Positions 1-5,685 of a DNA stretch of 5,685 nucleotides are shown in pieces. The DNA is from an uncultured Gammaproteobacteria bacterium (GTDB taxonomy: Bacteria; Pseudomonadota; Gammaproteobacteria; CAJQNE01). The translations under genes and the position numbers were made by a program. The stretch lies in assembly GCA_905479545.1 (NCBI GenBank), contig CAJQNE010000008.1, forward strand, positions 1-5,685, given 5' to 3'. Each line of letters opens with the position of its first letter. The stretch's first letter is position 1. The notes beneath the pieces were generated by a model. It was given only the letters and a program-made list of their open reading frames with translations, did no database searches and had not been told where the DNA came from.

Positions 1-109
1 GTAGGGCAGCAGCGTTAATTAGCATTTCATAAATATTAGCGATGGCGGGCAGCGCAATCGCAACATCTATTCAGGGCCTTTGCGGGCCAAGTAAAAATCA
101 GGAGCCACC

Positions 110-1885
110 ATGCGTACGCACTACTGCGGCCATGTCGACGAACAACTGCTAGACCAAGCTATCGAACTCACCGGCTGGGCGCACCGTCGTCGCGACCACG
201 GTGGAGTTATCTTTATTGACTTCCGCGACCGCGAAGGTTTGGTACAAACGGTTATCGATCCGGATACGGTTGAAGCCTTTGCGCTAGCTGAAAGTGTGCG
301 TCGCGAGTTTTGTCTGAAAATTAAAGGTCGTGTTCGCCTGCGTCCTGAAGGCACCGCCAATAACGACATCCGCACGGGTAAGGTAGAAGTGTTGGTGAAA
401 GAGATGGAGCTGCTGAACGAGTCGGCTGAGCCACCGTTTATGTTGGATGCTGACGACACCAGCGAAGAGCTGCGCCTCAAGTATCGCTATATGGACCTGC
501 GTCGGCCGACGATGCAGCGAAACATGATGTTGCGGCATAAAGTGACCAGCACCATGCGTCGGTTCCTCGACGACAACGGCTTTATCGACATTGAAACGCC
601 GATGCTAACCCGCGCCACTCCCGAAGGAGCGCGCGACTATTTGGTGCCGAGCCGCACCCACGAGCATAAGTTTTTCGCTTTGCCGCAGAGCCCGCAGCTG
701 TTTAAGCAGCTGCTGATGATGAGTGGCTTCGATCGCTACTATCAGATTGTTCGTTGTTTCCGCGACGAAGACCTGCGCGCTGATCGCCAGCCAGAGTTTA
801 CCCAGCTTGATATCGAAACGTCGTTCCTCGACGAAGACGATATTATGGGCTTGATGGAGAACATGGCACGCAAGCTATTTAAAGACGCCATCGGCGTAGA
901 GCTGGACGACGAATTCCCGCGCATGGCTTACGCTGAGGCGATGGCGCGGTTTGGTTCAGATAAGCCCGACCTGCGTATTCCGCTGGAACTGGTTGATATT
1001 AAGGACCTGATGGCGAACGTCGATTTTAAGGTGTTTGCCGGTCCGGCCAATGATCCGAAGTGCCGGGTTACTGCTTTGAAAGTGCCCGGTGGCGCGAAGC
1101 TGAGCCGTAAAGATATTGACGGCTATACCGAGTTCGTTGGCCGTTATGGCGCTCGTGGTTTGGCCTGGATTAAGGTCAATGACGTGGCGGCGGGCGTTGA
1201 CGGCTTGCAGTCGCCTATCGTTAAGAACATGAAAGACGATGTGATGGCGGTGATTGAGCGCTTAGAAGCTCAGGATGGCGACATCATCTTCTTCGGTGCG
1301 GATAAAACCGCAGTGGTTACCGATGCACTTGGCGCGCTGCGTGTTAAGGTCGGCGAAGATATGGGCATGGTTGCTGAAGGTTGGTGCCCCCTGTGGGTTG
1401 TCGACTTCCCGATGTTCGAGCACGACGAAGCGAATAATCGCTGGCAAGCCCTGCATCATCCGTTCACCGCGCCAAGTTGCTCGGCTGAAGAGCTGAAAGC
1501 TAACCCTGGTACGGCGTTATCGCGTGCCTACGATATGGTGTTGAACGGCTGCGAAGTAGGTGGTGGTTCGGTTCGTATTCATAAGCAGGACATGCAGGCT
1601 GAAGTGTTTAAGCTGCTGGGTATTTCTGACGAAGAGGCGGAAGAGAAGTTTGGCTTCCTGCTTGAAGCGCTGCGCTACGGTTGCCCACCGCATGGTGGCC
1701 TGGCCTTTGGCCTGGATCGCTTGATTATGTTGATGGCCGGTGCCAACTCCATACGCGAAGTTATGGCGTTCCCGAAAACTCAGTCGGCGGCTTGCCCGCT
1801 TACCGAAGCGCCGGGCGAGGTGAGTGCCACGCAAATGCGTGATCTTGGCCTGAAATTCCGCAAACCACCCGAGGCTGCGGCGTAG
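110..1885 (+). CDS. aspS: Aspartyl-tRNA synthetase (bacterial type, probably non-discriminating)
   Basis: Cytoplasmic class IIb aminoacyl-tRNA synthetase that activates aspartate with ATP and charges tRNA-Asp. At 591 residues it matches the usual bacterial length (about 590), and it aligns by eye with E. coli AspRS throughout. Residues 1-105 form the N-terminal OB-fold anticodon-binding domain (TGWAHRRRDHGG at 21-32, RDREG at 39-43). Class II motif 1 lies around 152-182 (ETPMLTRATPEGARDYL). QSPQLFKQ at 193-200 contacts the amino acid. Motif 2 is FRDEDLRADRQPEF at 217-230. GSDKPDL at 282-288 leads into the bacterial GAD insertion domain (about 290-420). Motif 3 is GLAFGLDRL at 530-538, with Arg537 as the ATP-binding arginine. 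The start is supported by the canonical N-terminus MRT.YCG and by AGGAG at 100-104, five bases before the ATG. His30 and Gly81 match residues associated with non-discriminating enzymes such as that of Pseudomonas, which also charge tRNA-Asn. The next gene lies 171 bp downstream, and I see no canonical terminator between them. Confidence 0.98.
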   Translation: MRTHYCGHVDEQLLDQAIELTGWAHRRRDHGGVIFIDFRDREGLVQTVIDPDTVEAFALAESVRREFCLKIKGRVRLRPEGTANNDIRTGKVEVLVKEMELLNESAEPPFMLDADDTSEELRLKYRYMDLRRPTMQRNMMLRHKVTSTMRRFLDDNGFIDIETPMLTRATPEGARDYLVPSRTHEHKFFALPQSPQLFKQLLMMSGFDRYYQIVRCFRDEDLRADRQPEFTQLDIETSFLDEDDIMGLMENMARKLFKDAIGVELDDEFPRMAYAEAMARFGSDKPDLRIPLELVDIKDLMANVDFKVFAGPANDPKCRVTALKVPGGAKLSRKDIDGYTEFVGRYGARGLAWIKVNDVAAGVDGLQSPIVKNMKDDVMAVIERLEAQDGDIIFFGADKTAVVTDALGALRVKVGEDMGMVAEGWCPLWVVDFPMFEHDEANNRWQALHHPFTAPSCSAEELKANPGTALSRAYDMVLNGCEVGGGSVRIHKQDMQAEVFKLLGISDEEAEEKFGFLLEALRYGCPPHGGLAFGLDRLIMLMAGANSIREVMAFPKTQSAACPLTEAPGEVSATQMRDLGLKFRKPPEAAA

Positions 1886-1980
1886 CATTAGGTAGAATCA
1901 AGTTAATAGACTGGCCGGTTTTGCACTGGCAAACAACATGGCGATGCAGTGGAACCTTGTTGGCCCGTTTAGCTCAAATA

Positions 1981-1997
1981 GGGCTTAACTGGGCTTA
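1981..1997 (+). repeat. Tandem direct repeat GGGCTTA with 10-bp period
   Basis: GGGCTTA occurs at 1981-1987 and again at 1991-1997, separated by ACT, so the copies sit exactly ten bases apart on the same face of the helix. The pair lies 60-76 bp ahead of the lipoprotein start. This geometry is typical of tandem binding sites for a dimeric activator such as a response regulator, but no promoter with good -35 and -10 elements could be found beside it. Chance is a real alternative for a 7-base repeat. Confidence 0.3.
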
Positions 1998-2028
1998 CAT
2001 TCCCACAAATTTACGGTAACGAATAACG

Positions 2029-2046
2029 CCGCCTTCTTGGCGGAGG
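2029..2046 (+). promoter_or_regulatory. Leader hairpin overlapping the Shine-Dalgarno of the lipoprotein gene
   Basis: CCGCC (2029-2033) pairs perfectly with GGCGG (2039-2043) around the loop TTCTT. The ribosome binding site GGAGG lies at 2042-2046, so its first two G residues are inside the 3' arm of the stem. The site is ten bases from the ATG at 2057 and thirteen from the in-frame ATG at 2060, which favours the first. In RNA the stem would partly hide the ribosome binding site. It lacks a following T-run, so it is not an intrinsic terminator for aspS. The pairing is directly visible; any control of translation is inference. Confidence 0.4.
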
Positions 2047-2056
2047 AAAAACGGAA

Positions 2057-4075
2057 ATGATGAAGCAACGTGGATTATCAGGCCGATTGCTCGGCGCGTT
2101 CTCACTAGCAGCCCTAATGGCCGCTGGTTGTAGTGGTGGTTTGGGCGACGGTGTGGTGCTCGATTCGATAGATATTCGTACCGCCAACGGAACGTTGGAC
2201 GATATGGGCAATGCTACGGGCGACGACCTGACCATTGGCCGTTGTATTATCGCGCCGTTAAGTTTTGTAGCAACCTATAGTGACGGTGAAGTGGTTGCGT
2301 TCGCTGAGCGTGCGAAGTGGACTTCCAGTAACCCTGACGTTATTGCGATTATTAATAGTCGTGAAACTGACGATAACCTCAATCGTCAATTTCCACTGGC
2401 AATTGCTACTAGCAGTGCGCCAGTAACGCTAACGGCCAATTTCGCCGGCCGTAGCGATTCGGTAAGTGTTACCGTAGTAGACAGCGAGTTAGTTATTGAG
2501 CCGCTAGAGCGCACATTTGCGGTGGGTGTTGATACGCCTCTTAGTGCCCGGCAACTGGTTGGCGGTGTGCAAACTATACTGCGGACGGGCTTGGTAAATT
2601 GGACGAGCAGTAATAGTGCTCTGGAAATTGGCAGTGTTGATTCTGACAATGATCTGGGCTTTGGCATAATGAGCGCCGCGGTTGCTGCGAACGCTGAAAT
2701 TGCTGCCGAACTGGACCTCACCCTCGGCGGAATCGATCTCAAGGATTTCTTTTTGGACGACGGCTCTACCTTGGGAACCGTCTGTGAGGAAACCGTCACA
2801 ACTAACGTGCAGGCTAAAGTGCCGACATCGTACGAAATTGTACCGCGGTTTGTGTCGCCAAATTCAGGTAACCAGAGCAGCCTTAACTCGTTGTTCCTGG
2901 CCAGCGGAACGTCGGCGGATGTCGACGTAGAAGCGGTATTTGATAACGATCAGCGCCAAAACGTAAACGCCAACGTGGTGTGGACGTACACTGATGCGGA
3001 TCAGGCGATCGCCGACGAAAACGACGCAGATGATGACGATGACAACGACGTTGCATTGTTACCGTTACCCTCACCGCAGGGCGGCAGAATTCGGGCCGGA
3101 CTTGATGATCACAATGTTGGAGGAGATGGCAATCAACAGCTAATCGCCATTGTGCGCTTGGGTGATGATTTGGACACCTCTACAAATCGGGGCGACGACG
3201 ATCTTGATGACGCTGAGACGACATTGGATGTAATGGTTGATGATTATGCCGATAGCGAAATTCAACTGCTGCTGAAACCAGCCGACAACGGTCGGTTCGC
3301 CTTTAGTGCTCTGTCGTCGTACACCATTACCGGACTATTCGGTAATCCAGATGTCGATCAGGAGTCGGCCGAACTGGTGTTGGATCTAACCGAAGGTAAC
3401 CTGTTTTACGTCGGCGAAACCGTGCCTGATAGCGACGATGAAGATGTGGTAATTTTATTTGCGCCAAGCCAGGGCAACATCGCTGTAGCCACCAAGCCTA
3501 TCGTCGATGAGGATGACGAGGTTGATGAAGACGCTCTTGAATTTGCTGATTCGCAGACATTGGAATTCGAGCTGCGGGGCGACATTGCCGAGGGTGAAAC
3601 AACCGGCGTTGTGCGAGCCAGCACAGCCAGCCCCAGCTTTGTATTGGCTGAGGCTGATGTGAATATGCTGGAAGACGACGATGATTTTGTGATTGCCTTT
3701 GATGGTGAAACTACTGAGGCAGCAGGCGAAATTTGCCTCGAACTCGGACAAACTCTCGATCTTAATACCTTAATACTGTTCGGCGACGAAGCCGATGGCC
3801 CGGTTCAGCCCGCTATCGTCTCCGAATCGTCAGTTTGGACGGTACCGGTTGGCGGCACCTCGGTTACGGTCAGAAACGATACCAACCTTCGAGGTCGGAT
3901 TACGGTGGTGGATACCGCGGTAAATAGCGTCACAGTGCAGGCGGACTACGTCAACAATAAAGAAGATGATGGCGACGACGATCAAATCACTCGTATGGAT
4001 ACGCTGCAGTTCATGGCGATGCCGGTGGGTGACTGCCCCGATCCCGATATGGATCAGGGTGAGGAACAAAATTAG
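2057..4075 (+). CDS. Large acidic lipoprotein with tandem Ig-like (Big_2-like) domains, function unknown
   Basis: Not recognised as a named family. Residues 1-25 form a lipoprotein signal: basic n-region (Lys3, Arg5, Arg10), hydrophobic stretch 11-23 and lipobox AAGC with lipidated Cys25. Ser at +2 gives no Asp retention signal, so outer-membrane anchoring is expected. The rest looks like several Ig-like modules. Module 1 (about 34-140) has the Big_2 pattern: ATYSDG, KWTSSNPDVI, then VTLTANFAGRSDSVSVTV. Module 2 (about 144-255) has NWTSSNSALEI; module 3 (about 257-395) has VVWTYTD. A segment at about 400-535 lacks Trp, and the last module (about 543-656) has SVWTVPV. The only four Trp residues (88, 182, 309, 594) are all followed by Thr at the same point of the repeat. 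Asp-rich clusters (323-331, 380-385, 458-463, 484-492, 539-543, 636-642) suggest Ca2+ binding or a high-salt protein. By hand count it has about 88 Asp and 40 Glu against 7 Lys and 24 Arg. Cys63, 243, 560 and 660 remain after processing. An adhesin or surface-structural role is only a guess; no enzymatic domain is seen. Confidence 0.85.
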   Translation: MMKQRGLSGRLLGAFSLAALMAAGCSGGLGDGVVLDSIDIRTANGTLDDMGNATGDDLTIGRCIIAPLSFVATYSDGEVVAFAERAKWTSSNPDVIAIINSRETDDNLNRQFPLAIATSSAPVTLTANFAGRSDSVSVTVVDSELVIEPLERTFAVGVDTPLSARQLVGGVQTILRTGLVNWTSSNSALEIGSVDSDNDLGFGIMSAAVAANAEIAAELDLTLGGIDLKDFFLDDGSTLGTVCEETVTTNVQAKVPTSYEIVPRFVSPNSGNQSSLNSLFLASGTSADVDVEAVFDNDQRQNVNANVVWTYTDADQAIADENDADDDDDNDVALLPLPSPQGGRIRAGLDDHNVGGDGNQQLIAIVRLGDDLDTSTNRGDDDLDDAETTLDVMVDDYADSEIQLLLKPADNGRFAFSALSSYTITGLFGNPDVDQESAELVLDLTEGNLFYVGETVPDSDDEDVVILFAPSQGNIAVATKPIVDEDDEVDEDALEFADSQTLEFELRGDIAEGETTGVVRASTASPSFVLAEADVNMLEDDDDFVIAFDGETTEAAGEICLELGQTLDLNTLILFGDEADGPVQPAIVSESSVWTVPVGGTSVTVRNDTNLRGRITVVDTAVNSVTVQADYVNNKEDDGDDDQITRMDTLQFMAMPVGDCPDPDMDQGEEQN

Positions 4076-4082
4076 GGCATTT

Positions 4083-4091
4083 TGTTATAAT
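4083..4091 (+). promoter_or_regulatory. Extended -10 promoter, probably for nadA
   Basis: TGTTATAAT is a perfect TATAAT hexamer (4086-4091) preceded by TG one base away (4083-4084), the extended -10 arrangement that lets sigma-70 work without a good -35. The -35 position (GGAACA at 4063-4068, 17-bp spacing) is indeed poor and lies inside the end of the lipoprotein gene. The predicted transcript start near 4098 would give nadA a leader of about 92 bases carrying the palindrome and hairpin at 4120-4161. The element match is seen; activity is inferred. Confidence 0.55.
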
Positions 4092-4119
4092 TTCGATCGT
4101 AGAGACGGTGTAAATTGTC

Positions 4120-4129
4120 TTGAATTCAA
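4120..4129. promoter_or_regulatory. 10-bp perfect palindrome in the nadA leader
   Basis: TTGAATTCAA is self-complementary over ten bases and abuts the larger inverted repeat that starts at 4130. Its left half, TTGAAT, also resembles a -35 box, but the nearest TATAAT (4146-4151) is 20 bp away, too far for a normal promoter. It could be part of a composite operator with the neighbouring inverted repeat. A ten-base palindrome in AT-rich spacer can also arise by chance. Confidence 0.3.
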
Positions 4130-4161
4130 CGCTTTAGCTATTCAATATAATAGCTAAAGCG
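4130..4161. promoter_or_regulatory. Perfect 13-bp inverted repeat upstream of nadA (candidate operator or leader hairpin)
   Basis: CGCTTTAGCTATT (4130-4142) and AATAGCTAAAGCG (4149-4161) are exact reverse complements around a six-base loop, CAATAT. Each arm contains the self-palindromic TAGCTA (4135-4140 and 4151-4156), sixteen bases apart. A second perfect TATAAT (4146-4151) spans the loop and right arm. No T-run follows on either strand, so it is not a standard intrinsic terminator for the lipoprotein gene. It ends 28 bp before the nadA ATG and 16 bp before its ribosome binding site. Bacterial nadA genes are often repressed in response to NAD status by NadR, NiaR, NrtR or NadQ, but this sequence is not the enterobacterial NadR box (TGTTTA-N6-TAAACA). 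The repeat is directly visible; its regulator is unknown. Confidence 0.6.
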
Positions 4162-4189
4162 CCGGGACGCGCCAAACGAGGAACTGCAT

Positions 4190-5308
4190 ATGAGCGCAGC
4201 ACTTGAACTGAAAAGCTATTCATTACTCGACGACGCTGAGTGCGATGAGCGTATTGAGGAAGCCAAGAAAAAGCTGGGTGACCGGCTGACGATACTGGGC
4301 CACCACTACCAGCGCGATGAAGTGTTTAAACACGCCGACCACACCGGTGATTCGCTGAAGCTGTCGAACTTAGCTTCGACCGACGACGCTGAGTATATCG
4401 TCTTTTGTGGCGTGCACTTTATGGCCGAAGTGGCCGATATCGTCTCACGCCCCAATCAAATTGCGATTCTGCCGGATATGGCCGCTGGCTGTTCAATGGC
4501 TGATATGGCTAACCTCGCCAACGTAGAGCGCGCCTGGCGCGAACTGAGTGAAGTGTTGGAGCCGGATGAGACCATCACCCCGGTGACCTACATCAACTCC
4601 GCAGCTGACCTAAAAGCCTTTTGCGGGCGTCACGAGGGCATTGTCTGTACCTCGACTAACGCTCAGCAAATTCTCGAATGGTCGTTTTCGCGTCGCGAAA
4701 AGGTACTGTTCTTCCCCGACCAACACCTTGGCCGTAATACCGGCTACGGCATGGGTATACCGCTGGACGAAATGGTGGTGTGGGATTTCAACAAGCCGAT
4801 GGGTGGTTTGACGAAAGAACAGATTCTGAACGCCAAAATGATTCTCTGGAAAGGCTTTTGTTCAGTGCATCAAATGTTCAAACCCGAGCATATTGATAAC
4901 TGGAAAGAAAAGCATCCGGACGGCATTGTCATTTCGCACCCCGAAGCGTCGTTTGAAGTGTGTCAGAAGTCGGATTATGTCGGTTCTACTGAGTTCATTC
5001 TCAACACCATCCGTAACGCTGAGCCCAATACGAATTGGCTGGTGGCTACTGAGCTGAATCTGGTTAACCGGGCGGCAGAAGAGGCCCGGCCACGTGGCAT
5101 TGAAGTTGAATTTATGTCGCCGACGGTTTGCATGTGCTCAACCATGTTCCGCACCGACCCACAGCACCTCTGCTGGGTGCTGGAGAATTTAGTGGCAGGC
5201 AATGTGGTTAATCAAATTAAGGTGAAAACCGAAGAAGCCTGGCAGGCCAAGCGTGCAATCGACAATATGCTCGAAGTATCTGTCGCTACCGGTAGTATCG
5301 CTGATTAA
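4190..5308 (+). CDS. nadA: Quinolinate synthase, long Bacillus-type
   Basis: Condenses iminoaspartate (made by aspartate oxidase NadB or an aspartate dehydrogenase) with dihydroxyacetone phosphate to quinolinate, the first ring compound of de novo NAD synthesis. Cytoplasmic, with one [4Fe-4S] cluster. The 372 residues match the B. subtilis-type enzyme (about 368) rather than the shorter E. coli type. Likely cluster ligands are Cys101 (PDMAAGCSMAD), Cys224 (LWKGFCSVH) and Cys316 (PTVCMCSTM), the last chosen from Cys314/Cys316 by its C-x-x-M spacing. Substrate-site motifs are GHHYQRDE at 37-44 (His38, Tyr40), GDSLKL at 53-58, FCGVHFMAE at 72-80, TYINSA at 133-138, CTSTNA at 153-158, PDQHLGRNT at 176-184, SHPE at 249-252 (catalytic-type His250 and Glu252) and GSTEFI at 265-270. 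GAGG at 4178-4181 lies eight bases before the ATG, confirming the start. No nadB or nadC is in the window. An extended -10 promoter and a 13-bp inverted repeat precede it, suggesting its own regulation. Confidence 0.97.
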   Translation: MSAALELKSYSLLDDAECDERIEEAKKKLGDRLTILGHHYQRDEVFKHADHTGDSLKLSNLASTDDAEYIVFCGVHFMAEVADIVSRPNQIAILPDMAAGCSMADMANLANVERAWRELSEVLEPDETITPVTYINSAADLKAFCGRHEGIVCTSTNAQQILEWSFSRREKVLFFPDQHLGRNTGYGMGIPLDEMVVWDFNKPMGGLTKEQILNAKMILWKGFCSVHQMFKPEHIDNWKEKHPDGIVISHPEASFEVCQKSDYVGSTEFILNTIRNAEPNTNWLVATELNLVNRAAEEARPRGIEVEFMSPTVCMCSTMFRTDPQHLCWVLENLVAGNVVNQIKVKTEEAWQAKRAIDNMLEVSVATGSIAD

Positions 5309-5318
5309 CGAAGAGCGG

Positions 5319-5351
5319 GAGGCTGCACTATTTCGCTTTGTGTAAAGCCTC
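5319..5351. terminator. Possible weak hairpin between convergent nadA and MATE gene
   Basis: GAGGCT (5319-5324) pairs with AGCCTC (5346-5351); CAC (5326-5328) and GTG (5340-5342) can add an inner stem across a small asymmetric bulge. It lies in the 67-bp gap between two converging genes, where a shared terminator would be expected. No T-run follows on either strand, so it is not a canonical rho-independent terminator and could be fortuitous. Confidence 0.3.
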
Positions 5352-5375
5352 GTTAGAGTCGCTCGAACCGTTCGG

Positions 5376-5685
5376 CTAGACCTTGATATTTTGCCATTCG
5401 CCGGCTTGCCAGCGTTTGGCAAATATCGCTGCTTGAGCGGCGCGGCTTATCGTTTGAGCCAGCCAGACGCCAATAAGTCCATAACCCAGTGTCGGCCCCA
5501 CCAGCCAGATAAGTGGCAAGGTCACGAGCCACTGCATGCCGGTGGATACCAGCATCACCGTGCGGCTATCGCCCGAGCCCAGCAGGGCATGCATTAGCAC
5601 CAGGCCGATAGCATCCAGGGCTATGCCTGCGCCCAGAATTTGCAACGGCACTTTTCCTAGCTCAACTGCGGCCGGGTCGGTGAGG
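5376..5685 (-). CDS. MATE-family multidrug/cation antiporter, C-terminal fragment (runs off right edge)
   Basis: Only the last 102 residues are present. The reading frame stays open to the window edge and ends in TAG at 5376-5378. A GTG at 5649-5651 is internal, because coding continues upstream of it (LTDPAAVELGK). MATE proteins are inner-membrane transporters of about 450 residues with twelve membrane helices that export drugs or metabolites in exchange for Na+ or H+. The visible part fits the C-terminal MatE repeat: a helix ILGAGIALDAIGLVLMHALL, the characteristic loop GSGDSRTVM, a helix around STGMQWLVTLPLIWLVG, and a last helix GYGLIGVWLAQTISRAAQAA followed by a basic tail (KRWQAGEW). 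Substrate cannot be inferred. It converges on nadA and is probably transcribed from a promoter outside the window. Confidence 0.85.
   Translation of the reverse strand, partial: LTDPAAVELGKVPLQILGAGIALDAIGLVLMHALLGSGDSRTVMLVSTGMQWLVTLPLIWLVGPTLGYGLIGVWLAQTISRAAQAAIFAKRWQAGEWQNIKV

Noticed and set aside
1..109. Possible promoter (CATAAA/TAAATA near 28-35) and short GGCC/GGCC hairpin (75-88) ahead of aspS
   Set aside because: No acceptable -35 at the right spacing and only a 4-bp stem; too weak to call.
1517..1888. 123-codon reverse-strand frame under the end of aspS
   Set aside because: Antisense to a highly conserved coding region, with low-complexity composition; a shadow of aspS codon structure.
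1938..1988. 16-codon ATG frame in the aspS-lipoprotein spacer
   Set aside because: No Shine-Dalgarno sequence precedes it and the peptide has no recognisable leader features.
2386..2799. 137-codon reverse-strand frame within the lipoprotein gene
   Set aside because: Ser/Thr-rich mirror of the sense coding sequence without a recognisable domain or convincing start.
4130..4161. Inverted repeat as a rho-independent terminator of the lipoprotein gene
   Set aside because: The stem is AT-rich and followed by GCCGGGACG rather than a T-run; the opposite strand also lacks one.
5364..5374. Dyad CGAAC-C-GTTCG near the MATE stop codon
   Set aside because: Only five bases per arm with a one-base centre, too short to distinguish from chance and not able to form a hairpin.
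5391..5597. 68-codon forward-strand frame opposite the MATE gene
   Set aside because: The reverse strand clearly encodes MATE transmembrane helices; this frame is its antisense shadow.

Overview
The window reads as an ordinary chromosomal segment of a Gram-negative proteobacterium, most likely a gammaproteobacterium and possibly marine or halotolerant. The aspartyl-tRNA synthetase resembles the E. coli/Pseudomonas bacterial type almost end to end, and the second gene encodes an outer-membrane-type lipoprotein with an extremely acidic composition. Genus cannot be fixed from the sequence. The three complete genes read as similar in base composition, with no mobile element, RNA gene or CRISPR array.

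Layout: positions 1-109 are a non-coding leader. aspS (aspartyl-tRNA synthetase) occupies 110-1885. A 171-bp gap (1886-2056) holds a 10-bp-period direct repeat and a small hairpin whose 3' arm touches the ribosome binding site of the next gene. Positions 2057-4075 encode a large, very acidic lipoprotein built from several Ig-like (Big_2-like) modules; its function is unknown. A 114-bp gap (4076-4189) carries an extended -10 promoter, a 10-bp palindrome and a perfect 13-bp inverted repeat, all just ahead of nadA (quinolinate synthase, 4190-5308). After 67 bp, a convergent gene runs in from the right edge; only the last 102 residues of this MATE-family multidrug/cation antiporter are visible.

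The genes do not form an evident functional unit. AspRS supplies Asp-tRNA and NadA builds the pyridine ring of NAD from iminoaspartate, so both draw on the aspartate pool, but nothing in the sequence suggests the pairing is more than coincidence. nadA appears to have its own promoter and a candidate operator or leader hairpin. The most notable points are (i) the lipoprotein, with about 128 acidic against about 31 basic residues by hand count and a Trp-Thr signature marking its repeats; (ii) the palindromic leader of nadA; (iii) the long, Bacillus-type NadA next to a proteobacterial aspS; and (iv) His30/Gly81 in AspRS, which predict a non-discriminating enzyme. I saw no convincing evidence of a wholly new multi-gene system.
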